DNA of 16,582 nt from positions 1 through 16,582 of the forward strand of contig JAIFLS010000051.1 in NCBI GenBank assembly GCA_020048935.1. The letters run 5' to 3'. Below, one piece after another: positions 6,873-14,690 of this stretch. Source of the stretch: a bacterium (GTDB taxonomy: Bacteria; Verrucomicrobiota; Kiritimatiellia; UBA8416). Within the stretch, counting starts at the first letter, position 1. Each line of letters opens with the position of its first letter. Below the pieces are notes generated by a model. It did no database searches. It saw only the letters and a list, made by a program, of their open reading frames with translations, and was not told the origin of the DNA. The position numbers were made by a program, and so were the translations under genes.

Positions 6873-8017
6873 CAACGGATGACCCCACCCCTTCGACCGA
6901 GGCGCTCGATTTCTATGCGGCGGCCATCCCCGGCACGGAAAAGGCACTGTGCGAGGAGCTGCGCGAGCTGGGCTTCGGCAGCGTGCGCCTCAACCGCGGC
7001 GGGATCCCGTTCCGCGGCACCTGGCACGATGGCTGGCGCGCCTGCCTCGAAAGCCGTATCGCCCAGCGCATCCAGGTGCTGGTCAACCGCTTTCCGGCAC
7101 CGACACAAGATGCCCTCTATGCGGGTATCCGACAGTTCGATTGGTCGCGTTTTGTCTCCTATCGCCAGACGCTGGCCGTCTCGGCGGTCTGCCATGGCTG
7201 CGCGATCAACCATAGCGGTTTCGCCGCCCTGAAGATCAAGGATGCGATTGTCGACCAGGTCCGTGAGAAGACGCAGGCGCGGCCGGATGTCGATCGCGAG
7301 GATGCCGATGTGCGCGTGTTCGCCCACCTGGCCAACGACAAGGCCGCAGTCTACCTGGACCTTTCCGGCGAGCCGCTGCACCGCCGCGGCTACCGGAAGG
7401 AGGCGGGCGAGGCACCGCTGCGCGAAACCCTCGCCGCCGCCATCCTGCGCCTGTCGCAATGGGACCGCCAGTCGCCGCTGACGGACCCGATGTGCGGCTC
7501 GGGCACGATCGCCATCGAGGCGGCCATGTGGTCGGCAGGCATCGCCCCCGGCCTCCTGCGTGAACGCTTCGGCTTCGAGCGCTGGGCGAACTTCACCGCC
7601 GAGAGCGCGGAGGCCATGCGGGCGCTGCGCGGCAGCTTGCGCGCCCAGGCCGCGAGCGGGCGCTGCGCGCGGATCATCGCCTCGGACAGCGATGAGTCCG
7701 TGCTCGAGATAGCCCGCCAGAATGCCCGCACGGCCGGGGTCAAACCGTCCTTCCGGCAGCACTCCATATTAGAGAACCCGCCGTCAGGTGATTCCGGCAC
7801 CCTGATCACCAACCCGCCCTACGGCGTGCGGCTGGAAAAGGATCCGCTCTTCTGCCGGCGCATGGGCGCGCTGGTGACCCGCCTGCACGGCTGGCGGGTC
7901 GGCCTGATGGCCGGTACACCCGACTACCGCCGCGAGATCACGGCCGCCCCGCGCTTCAGCGTCCCGCTCAAGAATGGCGACCTGGACTGCGAATTTCTTG
8001 TTTACGATATCGAATAG
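6869..8017 (+). CDS. rlmL: THUMP-domain class I RNA methyltransferase, RlmL type
   Basis: 382 aa. Residues about 60-165 form a THUMP RNA-binding domain, including the typical NHSGFAALKIKDAIVDQ. DLSGEPLHRRGYR at 164-176 marks the junction to the Rossmann methyltransferase domain. SAM motif I is DPMCGSGT (206-213) and the catalytic motif IV is NPPYG (315-319), as in guanine-N2 rRNA methyltransferases. The closest known relatives are the N-terminal half of E. coli RlmL (m2G2445 of 23S rRNA) and YpsC-like proteins. The E. coli C-terminal RlmK half is absent. The exact target base is therefore inferred. It overlaps the small gene upstream by 4 bp and ends 7 bp before the ABC-F gene. Confidence 0.9.
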   Translation: MTTDDPTPSTEALDFYAAAIPGTEKALCEELRELGFGSVRLNRGGIPFRGTWHDGWRACLESRIAQRIQVLVNRFPAPTQDALYAGIRQFDWSRFVSYRQTLAVSAVCHGCAINHSGFAALKIKDAIVDQVREKTQARPDVDREDADVRVFAHLANDKAAVYLDLSGEPLHRRGYRKEAGEAPLRETLAAAILRLSQWDRQSPLTDPMCGSGTIAIEAAMWSAGIAPGLLRERFGFERWANFTAESAEAMRALRGSLRAQAASGRCARIIASDSDESVLEIARQNARTAGVKPSFRQHSILENPPSGDSGTLITNPPYGVRLEKDPLFCRRMGALVTRLHGWRVGLMAGTPDYRREITAAPRFSVPLKNGDLDCEFLVYDIE

Positions 8018-8024
8018 GATTCTT

Positions 8025-9806
8025 ATGGCACTGATAAGTCTACGTGAAGTCAGCCTCGCCTATGGCGGGGATCCCCTGCTGGACGGCGTTTCGCTGCATA
8101 TTGAAGCGGGCGAGCGCGCCTGCCTGGTCGGACGCAACGGCTGCGGCAAATCAACCCTGCTGAAGCTGCTGGCGGGCGCAACCGAGCCGGATAAGGGGGA
8201 AATCCTGCGCGCACCGGGGATCCGCTGCGCCTACCTTCCGCAGGAAGTGCCCGACGGACTGAGCGGCACGGTCCGCGAGGTGGTCGAAAGCGGCGACCGG
8301 CGGCACGCCCACGCGGAGCACTGGGAACACGAACACGCCGCCGAACAGGCCATGACACGACTGGGACTGGACCCCGAGGCTTCCTTCGAGACGCTCTCCG
8401 GCGGCATGAAACGCCGCACCCTGCTGGCACGGGCACTTGTCTGCGAGCCCGACGTACTCCTGCTCGATGAACCCACCAATCATCTGGACATCGCCGCCAT
8501 CGAATGGCTCGAAGGCTACCTGCTGCGCCGCAACGGCACGCTGCTTTTCGTGACCCACGACCGGGCCTTCCTGCGGCGGCTGGCCACCCGGATCCTGGAT
8601 CTCGATCGTGGCGCGCTGGCCGGATGGGACTGCGGCTATGACCTTTTTCTCAAACGCAAACAGCAGCTCCTGGAAGATGACGAGGCCATGTGGGAGAAGA
8701 AGGGCAAACGGCTGACCCAGGAGGAAGCCTGGATCCGCAAGGGCATCAAGGCCCGGCGTACGCGCGACGAGGGGCGCGTGCGCGCTTTGCTGCGCCTCCG
8801 TGAGGAATTCAAGCAACGCCGGCTTGAGTCCGGCACCAGCCGGCTGCAGCTCCAAACCGCCGGCAAATCCGGCTCGCTGGTGATGAAGGCCGAAAACGTG
8901 AGCTTCGGCTATCCAGGCCAGCCGCCGCTGATCCGGGATCTGAACCTGCGCATCCTGCGCGGCGAACGGGTAGGGATCATCGGCCCGAACGGCGTCGGCA
9001 AGACCACGCTACTCAAGCTGATCACCGGGGCACTGCAGCCGCAAAGCGGCACGGTTACACAGGGCACGCGCCTGGAAATCGCCTATTTCGATCAGTTGCG
9101 CACGGCGCTGGACGGCGAGAAGACCATTGCCCAGAATATCGCCGGTGACGGGGATATGCTCGACATCGGCGGCCAGCGGCGGCACGTCTACAGCTATCTG
9201 CAGGACTTCTTGTTCACCCCGGCACGGGCGCGCACCCCGGTAAGAATCCTTTCCGGCGGCGAACGAAACCGGCTGCTGCTGGCGATGCTCTTCATGCAGC
9301 CCTGCAACCTGCTGATCATGGACGAGCCGACCAACGATTTGGATCTCGAAACGCTGGACCTGCTGGAGGAACAACTACAGCAGAATTCCCAGACCCTGCT
9401 ACTGGTTAGCCATGACCGCGCCTTTCTCAACAATGTCGTCACCAGCACCCTGGTGTTCGAGGGCGACGGCGTTGTCAAGGCCTACGCCGGCGGCTACGAC
9501 GACTGGATCATGCAGCGCCAGACCGAACTGGCATCCCCGCCAGCGGCTGCCGCCATTCAAGCGCCGGAACCGGTAAAGCCCAAAGCGCGCAAGCTTAACA
9601 ACAAGGAGCGGCAGGAACTCAACCAGATGGAAGCCCGTATCGGCGCACTCGAAACCGAACAGGCCAAGCTGCTGACCGAGCTCGGCGACACCGATTTCTA
9701 CAAGCGCCCCGCCGCCGAGATCGCCGCCGCACAGGCCCGCGCCGCCGCCATCGCGCAAGAGATCGAACAACGCCTGGCCCGCTGGGCCGAACTCGAAGCA
9801 CCCTGA
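8025..9806 (+). CDS. uup: ABC-F ATPase, Uup subfamily
   Basis: 593 aa, two ABC domains, no membrane segments: a cytoplasmic ABC-F protein acting on ribosomes or nucleic acid. Domain 1: Walker A GRNGCGKST (36-44), signature LSGG (124-127), Walker B LLLDEPTNHLD (145-155). Domain 2: Walker A GPNGVGKTT (320-328), LSGG (409-412), LLIMDEPTNDLD (429-440). The linker contains TSRLQLQTAGKSG, close to the E. coli Uup linker. The last 70 residues are a coiled-coil CTD (KLNNKERQELNQME to RWAELEAP), typical of Uup rather than EttA. I chose ATG 8025 (MALISLREVS) because AGGA at 8016-8019 lies 5 nt upstream, overlapping the previous stop. An in-frame ATG at 7974 would add 17 unrelated residues inside rlmL. 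Confidence 0.95.
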   Translation: MALISLREVSLAYGGDPLLDGVSLHIEAGERACLVGRNGCGKSTLLKLLAGATEPDKGEILRAPGIRCAYLPQEVPDGLSGTVREVVESGDRRHAHAEHWEHEHAAEQAMTRLGLDPEASFETLSGGMKRRTLLARALVCEPDVLLLDEPTNHLDIAAIEWLEGYLLRRNGTLLFVTHDRAFLRRLATRILDLDRGALAGWDCGYDLFLKRKQQLLEDDEAMWEKKGKRLTQEEAWIRKGIKARRTRDEGRVRALLRLREEFKQRRLESGTSRLQLQTAGKSGSLVMKAENVSFGYPGQPPLIRDLNLRILRGERVGIIGPNGVGKTTLLKLITGALQPQSGTVTQGTRLEIAYFDQLRTALDGEKTIAQNIAGDGDMLDIGGQRRHVYSYLQDFLFTPARARTPVRILSGGERNRLLLAMLFMQPCNLLIMDEPTNDLDLETLDLLEEQLQQNSQTLLLVSHDRAFLNNVVTSTLVFEGDGVVKAYAGGYDDWIMQRQTELASPPAAAAIQAPEPVKPKARKLNNKERQELNQMEARIGALETEQAKLLTELGDTDFYKRPAAEIAAAQARAAAIAQEIEQRLARWAELEAP

Positions 9807-9888
9807 ATACAGGGGCAAGTGCCGGGGTGTCGGGGGCTCCGCGACAAAACACTTCCCGGCGCTACCACCAACAATTAGCAATTCGGCT

Positions 9889-9950
9889 CACGACTACGGC
9901 GACGACTACGGATTGCCTTCAATCGTCCCCCGTAGTCGTCGCCGTAGTCG
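9889..9950. repeat. Perfect 22-bp inverted repeat, hairpin family copy 2
   Basis: Arms at 9889-9910 and 9929-9950 with an 18-nt loop. Each arm is ACGACTACG-GCG-ACGACTACG, the same nonamer-GCG-nonamer plan as the copy at 2328-2401 but with CT in place of GA in all units. TTTT follows the right arm, so on the plus strand it could end the uup transcript, but there is only a short T-run. The remaining parts of the 288-bp uup-cysK gap hold a 6-bp hairpin at 9965-9981, GC-rich imperfect inverted sequence at about 9822-9862, and the cysK promoter candidate. Confidence 0.9.
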
Positions 9951-9995
9951 TTTTGAATCAGTCCTGGCCGCAACCCGGCCACCAAAATAATTGCG

Positions 9996-10025
9996 TTGAC
10001 AACCTGCGGTAGCTTTTAATACCTT
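9996..10025 (+). promoter_or_regulatory. Candidate cysK promoter
   Basis: A perfect -35 TTGACA at 9996-10001, followed at 17-18 bp by a weak -10 (ATACCT or TACCTT, around 10019-10025). It lies about 70 bp before the cysK start. The -35 is convincing; the -10 is not. I see no operator for a known cysteine regulator. Confidence 0.4.
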
Positions 10026-10094
10026 ACAAACATGACCAACATAGTAGTGAATTCATAATCACGATAAAAGCAACGGCAAACGGAGGAATCAATA

Positions 10095-11039
10095 ATGAAA
10101 GCATTCAACGATAACTCGCTCTCGATCGGCAATACCCCGCTGGTTAAGCTGAACCGCATGGTGGCTGGCGGTGCCAATGTCTACGCCAAGGTGGAAGGGC
10201 GCAACCCGGCCTATTCCGTCAAATGCCGTATCGGCGCCAACATGATCTGGGACGCCGAAAAACGCGGCGTGCTCAAGCCCGGCATGGAGATCATCGAGCC
10301 GACCAGCGGCAATACGGGCATCGCCCTGGCCTTTGTCGGGGCCGCACGCGGCTACAAGGTAACCCTCTGCATGCCCGAGAGCATGAGCATCGAGCGGCGC
10401 AAGGTGCTCAAGGCGTTCGGGGCCAACCTGATCCTGACCGAAGCCTCCAAGGGCATGCCCGGGGCGATCCGCACGGCCACGGAACTGGCGGCCGAGGAAC
10501 CGCACCGCTACTTCATGCCCCAGCAGTTCGAGAACCCGGCAAACCCGGCGATCCACCGCCTGACAACCGGCCCGGAAATCTGGGAAGCGCTGGACGGCAA
10601 CGTCGACGTGCTGGTCTCAGGTGTCGGTACCGGCGGCACGATCACCGGCATCTCGCGTTTCTTCAAGCTGGACAAGAAGAAGGCGATCATTTCCGTCGCC
10701 GTGGAGCCGGCCGACAGCCCGGTGATCTCGCAGACCCGCGCGGGCGAGTCGCTCAAGCCCGGCCCGCACAAGATCCAGGGCATCGGGGCGGGCTTCATCC
10801 CGAAGACGCTGGACCTGTCGATCATCGACCGCGTCGAGACCGTCACCAACGAGGAGGCCTACGAGATCGGGCGCCGGCTCGCCAAGGAGGAAGGCCTGCT
10901 TTCGGGCATTTCCTGCGGCGCGGCGGCGGCGGTGGCCGTTCGGCTGTCCAAGGATCCGGACTTTGCCGGCAAGAACATTGTCGTCATCCTGCCCGACGCC
11001 GGCGAGCGCTACTTCTCGACCCCGCTCTTCGACGCCTGA
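10095..11039 (+). CDS. cysK: Cysteine synthase A (O-acetylserine sulfhydrylase)
   Basis: PLP enzyme making L-cysteine from O-acetylserine and sulfide, the last step of assimilatory cysteine synthesis. 314 aa, close to the usual length. NPAYSVKCRIG places the PLP lysine at residue 43. TSGNTG (70-75) is the substrate-binding loop, QQFENPANP the conserved active-site stretch, and GTGGT (178-182) the phosphate-binding loop. GPHKIQGIGAGFIP and GISCGAAAA also match E. coli CysK closely. The start is set by GGAGG upstream of ATG 10095. CysM-like or cystathionine beta-synthase activity is less likely, given the motif match. No cysE lies nearby. Confidence 0.95.
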   Translation: MKAFNDNSLSIGNTPLVKLNRMVAGGANVYAKVEGRNPAYSVKCRIGANMIWDAEKRGVLKPGMEIIEPTSGNTGIALAFVGAARGYKVTLCMPESMSIERRKVLKAFGANLILTEASKGMPGAIRTATELAAEEPHRYFMPQQFENPANPAIHRLTTGPEIWEALDGNVDVLVSGVGTGGTITGISRFFKLDKKKAIISVAVEPADSPVISQTRAGESLKPGPHKIQGIGAGFIPKTLDLSIIDRVETVTNEEAYEIGRRLAKEEGLLSGISCGAAAAVAVRLSKDPDFAGKNIVVILPDAGERYFSTPLFDA

Positions 11040-11059
11040 GTCGGTTTGCAAATAAAATA

Positions 11060-11088
11060 TTGACAGGTGCCTGGCAAACAGTTTTAAT
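11060..11088 (+). promoter_or_regulatory. Strong sigma70-type promoter for the TPR lipoprotein
   Basis: TTGACA (11060-11065), a 17-bp spacer and TTTAAT (11083-11088, five of six consensus bases). The start codon follows 60 nt later. In the expected leader, TGACGG and CCGTCA can form a 6-bp hairpin with a 10-nt loop just after the -10. Confidence 0.7.
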
Positions 11089-11148
11089 TTTGACGGTGGT
11101 ATTACGCCGTCAGTGGGTGGGTTGTTTAAACTATAGAAAGAGGTGGTC

Positions 11149-11508
11149 GTGAAAAAACTTATGTTGGGGCTTTGCATTCTGGTTGCTGTTGCCGCGTCTG
11201 GATGCACGACAGCGTCGAAAGATATGCGGGTGAATGACAAAGGATTCAAATGCCTATCGGATAATGATTTAGTCAAGGCCGAAGCGTTGTTCAATGACGC
11301 GCTGGCGATTAATCCGGACAATCTTTACGCCATTTTGAATCTGGGTGTCGTATACGAGAAGACCGGGCGCAAGGCCGAAGCGAAGACGATGTACATGAAG
11401 GTCATCAACAGCGGTGCTACAGCTGCTGCGGGAAAAACGACAGGGGAAATCGAGGCCGGCACATCGTTGGTTGATATTGCGAAAAAGAACCTGGCGGACA
11501 TGAAATAG
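11149..11508 (+). CDS. Small TPR-repeat lipoprotein
   Basis: 119 aa from GTG 11149 (MKKLMLGLC...), chosen because AGAGG sits five bases upstream and it gives a clean signal peptide; an in-frame GTG at 11143 would add two residues. The lipobox is AASGC with Cys19, so it is a predicted lipoprotein. Residues about 30-85 form two TPR-like helical pairs (SDNDLVKAEALFNDALAINPDN and LYAILNLGVVYEKTGRKAEA). TPRs serve as protein-binding scaffolds; no partner is evident. It has its own promoter and lies 109 bp after cysK, so it is probably a separate unit. It converges on the Rsm22-like gene, with 50 bp between their stops. Confidence 0.85.
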   Translation: MKKLMLGLCILVAVAASGCTTASKDMRVNDKGFKCLSDNDLVKAEALFNDALAINPDNLYAILNLGVVYEKTGRKAEAKTMYMKVINSGATAAAGKTTGEIEAGTSLVDIAKKNLADMK

Positions 11509-11558
11509 CCGGGACGGCTTCTCTCGGGTGGGGCTGGCGGTGACCACAGACATGGAGA

Positions 11559-12716
11559 TTACATAATCTCCACAACAGTCTGCTCACCGACAGCCCAGGC
11601 CGGGCCGCGCTCCTGGGGGGCGTGAATCTGAAGAAGATCCCCCTTTCTTAGTTTTAAAAAGGTGAGCCCCGCCGGTGAGCGGTCTGCTTTACTGGCGGAA
11701 AGCGCAAAGCGACCCCGCGGTCCGCAGATTAAAACCCGCACTCTGCCTGCCTTGTTAAGCATCGGCTCCGATACCACCCGATACCGCTCGGCAGCAGAAG
11801 TGCTCTCCCCGCCCTCTTTGCGAATTGCCAACCAGGCCATTTTAAGAGCCTCCCGGTGCGGACCGGATGCGTTGGCAATGGCTTTGAGCAATGGGGGGGG
11901 CTGCCAGTCTATTGCAGCATGACACGTTGCCTGGGGATCAAGCAGCGCAGGACACGCGGAACCGGTTGTACAGGGGGCAACAACACGGGAGCCACGGGCG
12001 ACCAGGATATCGCGCACAGCAAGCAGATCCCGCGAAGGACCCCGCAGCGCGGGCTCGATAACAAGCAGTGTCCCCCCGGGAGCCAGAAGATCAAGGGCTT
12101 TTTCAAGCAGCGCGGCCCGCGACTCCATGCGCCCGGCTGATTGCGGCCACAGTTCATTGAGCAGGTGACCGGCCACGATGCAGTCGTAGGGTGCAGCGTC
12201 CGATGGCAACGGCGAGCTGCTTGTCGCATCCCAGAGGTGCGTTATCATCCGGGAGCGGGTGTGCGGCGCAAGGCTTTTGACCATGCCAAGAATGCGGGAG
12301 CTGGCATCCGCGCACACGACCGAGGCAGCCCCCAGATCGGCAAGGGCAAATGCCGCGGGCCCGGGGCCACAACCCAGGTCAAGAGCCTGCCACGGGCGCG
12401 GCGGAGGGGAAAACCCCGCCTCGGACAGCGACCAGCATACCTGGGCATAGGAGACCGGCCAGAAATACAGCAGGTAGGCGCCGGCAAAGTCGGCCCGGTT
12501 CATGTAACCGGCACCCGCCAGGGACCGGGTGGCATCCAGCCCCCGGGTCAACTCGCGCAGCGCGCGCATAAGCACGGTGATTTCGCCCGGTCGAAGTTCA
12601 CCCCCGGCCGCCTTGGCCCCCGATAATCCTTGCATCGAGCGCCACAGTGCAACTAGGCGTACAACCCAGCGGTCCAGATTGGTGGCTTTTGATGTTGAAC
12701 GTATCGTCCTGCTCAT
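11559..12716 (-). CDS. Rsm22/METTL17-like ribosome-associated methyltransferase-fold protein
   Basis: 385 aa. The SAM-type fold is marked by LDLGCGPGPA at 113-121, with the acidic residue in VCADAS downstream. It matches the Rsm22 family (mitochondrial small-ribosomal-subunit protein, METTL17 in humans), including the bacterial homologues. Four cysteines, C249, C255, C265 and C331, are spaced C-x5-C-x9-C-x65-C. This resembles the Fe-S ligand set reported for METTL17. GRVRVLICGPRG carries the last ligand, followed by an OB-like tail (GLTFLKLRKGDLLQIHA). Role: probable small-subunit assembly factor, with catalysis uncertain in the family. The start at 12716 has AAGG upstream. An 18-nt palindrome (11554-11571) spans its stop codon. 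Confidence 0.82.
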   Translation of the reverse strand: MSRTIRSTSKATNLDRWVVRLVALWRSMQGLSGAKAAGGELRPGEITVLMRALRELTRGLDATRSLAGAGYMNRADFAGAYLLYFWPVSYAQVCWSLSEAGFSPPPRPWQALDLGCGPGPAAFALADLGAASVVCADASSRILGMVKSLAPHTRSRMITHLWDATSSSPLPSDAAPYDCIVAGHLLNELWPQSAGRMESRAALLEKALDLLAPGGTLLVIEPALRGPSRDLLAVRDILVARGSRVVAPCTTGSACPALLDPQATCHAAIDWQPPPLLKAIANASGPHREALKMAWLAIRKEGGESTSAAERYRVVSEPMLNKAGRVRVLICGPRGRFALSASKADRSPAGLTFLKLRKGDLLQIHAPQERGPAWAVGEQTVVEIM

Positions 12717-12741
12717 GCCCGCCTTTACTTATTTCGAGGCT

Positions 12742-12922
12742 CTTGTTTCCTGCGCATTGCCATATCCCGACTAAAAGAACAGGGGGGAAAATAGCATGGC
12801 GGCCACTGATTTGCCTACTATTTGTTTTTTGCAAGGTTGTTGCCCGTGTTGAACGGATGAGCTTGGCGAACCGGACGAGAAGCACCGGCAGTTCGTGTCG
12901 GTCTGTGAGTTGTGATCCCTGA
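12742..12922 (+). mobile_element. Relic of an insertion-sequence 5' end, copy B
   Basis: This is the plus-strand counterpart of the relic at 6303-6417, sharing the blocks CTTGTTTCCTGCGCAT (12742-12757), AACAGGGGG, AATAGCAT and GGTTGTTGCCCGTG (12835-12848). It continues further into the former transposase. LLPVL is encoded at 12837-12851. One frameshift later, LGEPDEKHRQFVSVCEL is encoded at 12862-12912 and is closed by a TGA. Gaps and the frameshift show it is dead. It fills most of the 300-bp gap between the Rsm22-like gene and the DUF6288-like gene; I see nothing definite in 12923-13016. Confidence 0.7.
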
Positions 12923-13016
12923 CGACTCGCCCCGTTTTTTCAAACAGAAGTTCCCTGACATGTGATACCCGCCGCCGCCGCACAGGTTTCACCGCCCCTG
13001 GCACTTGAAGACATAT

Positions 13017-14690
13017 TCATTCTTTTGACATCGGCACGGTGCCCAGCAACACGCTTTCCAACGTCGGTCCCATACGAATCTCATCGAGCATGACTGAACC
13101 GCGGATCATAATAGTATCAAAGGAAGACTGATCCACTTTTGTGCGCAAAATTGATATTGGTTTGGGCAACGTCATATCGGCTCGGAGTACATACACGTCC
13201 ACAATATCCTGATCTTTACCCCACTTCATTTTAGCGACAAGGATCCCGCCCTCGCCTTCCTTCAGACCGTTCCCATTCCCCCACTCATCGCTTGCCGATG
13301 GGACACTCTCATAGACGACAGCCTTCGTTCCTAGACCTATATTAACGCCAACCCCTTGCCCCAGCTGGTCTCCATCATTCATGACCAGCTTAGTCTCTGG
13401 ATCAAACCCATTATTGGCCAACCCAACATCCAACGCCATCCTGCCTCCGCCCGTTTTAGGATAATAGACCTGGAAAGAAAGCCATAGTTCGGCGCCATCG
13501 TCTAATAATCCATTTTCCGCCAATGCCGAAGGAGCTAAAGGACGCGCCCCACCCCAACCAGGAGACGTTGCGCCTCCTTTTGAGGGTACACCTCCATAGG
13601 AGAGATTGTCCGCCACGACCTCCGTCCGATGATTTATGTCCCACGGACCTGCAAAGCCAATCTCCGAACTTCCCGATGCGCCCTTCATTTTGCCAACTTT
13701 GTAATCCATAGGCTCATACACCGCAAGCCCCACGGGGGCAGCGCGTGTTTTGACCATAATGTTCACCGAAGCGGGTGCCGACCACTGGCCATCGCTGTCC
13801 ATAACCCGGAAGGCAAAGCGGTCAGGACCAGTGAATTGAAAACCTGACAAGTAAGTTAAGTTTGGAGCGGAGCCAGAAATGGCTCCATGGGCTGGTGGAG
13901 AAACTATTTCATAAACCAGCGCATACCCTTCAGGATCTTTCGCCGTCAGGCTCACGGTCATTGGAATGGCTTGTGAAGCCTCTACGGATTGCCCGTTGGC
14001 CACGGGTGGTTCGTTTGATGGCAATACGCCTTTGGTATTTCGCAACTCAACGGCCACCGTCCCCGTTACTGCTGTCAATTGTCGCGAATCGCCCGCCGTG
14101 ACTTCAAAGAGATAGCGCCCCGGAACACCCTCCAAGGTCACCGTTGTTGATGCACTGCCATGAGTACCATTCTCACTGAAGGCCACTTTACCCGGACCAT
14201 GCACCTTGCACCAATTGTAGATCGTCTCCCCTCCCGCAAGATCGGTGACGGTGGCAATGAGCCGGGTTTGATTCAACGGTAATTTCAGGACTGGCGCCGA
14301 CGCCTCGACAGAGACAAGTTGCTTAAAACTTTTCAGCGGGGGTGGATTATCCGCTGCAAGTAATAAATCCCGCATCCTTGCAATCTGATTTTTATACTTG
14401 GCATCGATCTGGCTATTATTCTCGCCAACGAGCATACTCTGCAGAAAATCGGCGATTTGCGGATCAGGCTTTACCGCAGTAGCCGCAGCTCCATATTTTT
14501 CCAGCAGATTGAGAGCACCTCCGATATTTTTGAACCGCAGGTTAAGGATATGGGTTTTTGCCAACGGCACGCCTTCAGCCATGCCCGTGCGATGAAACAA
14601 ACTGATGATTTCGTCACCGGGCATTGCGGCTGCACCCGTTAGACTCATCTCGCTCGCACTGTCGATCAGCGTACCGCTGACGACATACAC
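13017..14690 (-). CDS. DUF6288-like protein, C-terminal fragment (Ig-like and LamG-like domains)
   Basis: 557 codons from GTG 14690; the frame is open back to 14696, where an in-frame TAA sits just upstream. I doubt this GTG is a true start, since there is no convincing ribosome-binding site. Residues 1-125 continue the helical region (IGGALNLLEKYGAAA). About 128-218 is a PKD/K319-like Ig fold (YNWCKVHGPGKVAFSENGT, then YLFEVTAGDSRQ). About 226-314 is a cadherin/Big-type domain (NEPPVANGQSVEAS to FRVMDSDGQWSAP). About 322-557 is a concanavalin/laminin-G-like domain, starting YEPMDYKVG and ending FDTIMIRGSVMLDEIRMGP, of the type common in secreted Verrucomicrobiota-group proteins. This suggests carbohydrate or surface binding outside the cytoplasm; the ligand is unknown. 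Confidence 0.75.
   Translation of the reverse strand: MYVVSGTLIDSASEMSLTGAAAMPGDEIISLFHRTGMAEGVPLAKTHILNLRFKNIGGALNLLEKYGAAATAVKPDPQIADFLQSMLVGENNSQIDAKYKNQIARMRDLLLAADNPPPLKSFKQLVSVEASAPVLKLPLNQTRLIATVTDLAGGETIYNWCKVHGPGKVAFSENGTHGSASTTVTLEGVPGRYLFEVTAGDSRQLTAVTGTVAVELRNTKGVLPSNEPPVANGQSVEASQAIPMTVSLTAKDPEGYALVYEIVSPPAHGAISGSAPNLTYLSGFQFTGPDRFAFRVMDSDGQWSAPASVNIMVKTRAAPVGLAVYEPMDYKVGKMKGASGSSEIGFAGPWDINHRTEVVADNLSYGGVPSKGGATSPGWGGARPLAPSALAENGLLDDGAELWLSFQVYYPKTGGGRMALDVGLANNGFDPETKLVMNDGDQLGQGVGVNIGLGTKAVVYESVPSASDEWGNGNGLKEGEGGILVAKMKWGKDQDIVDVYVLRADMTLPKPISILRTKVDQSSFDTIMIRGSVMLDEIRMGPTLESVLLGTVPMSKE

Noticed and set aside
6743..7762. 339-codon minus-strand frame over rlmL
   Set aside because: It is the complement of the THUMP and SAM motifs of rlmL; no domain is visible.
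7974..8024. Upstream in-frame ATG for uup adding 17 residues
   Set aside because: The extension lies inside rlmL, has no ribosome-binding site and is not homologous to Uup; ATG 8025 has AGGA at the right spacing.
9822..9862. GC-rich imperfect inverted sequence after uup
   Set aside because: GCCGGG and CCCGGC pair, but the inner part is interrupted and no T-run follows; too weak to call a terminator or riboswitch.
12598..13004. Short frames on both strands between the Rsm22-like and DUF6288-like genes
   Set aside because: They coincide with the insertion-sequence relic or the start of the Rsm22-like gene and have no start signals; they are not credible genes.
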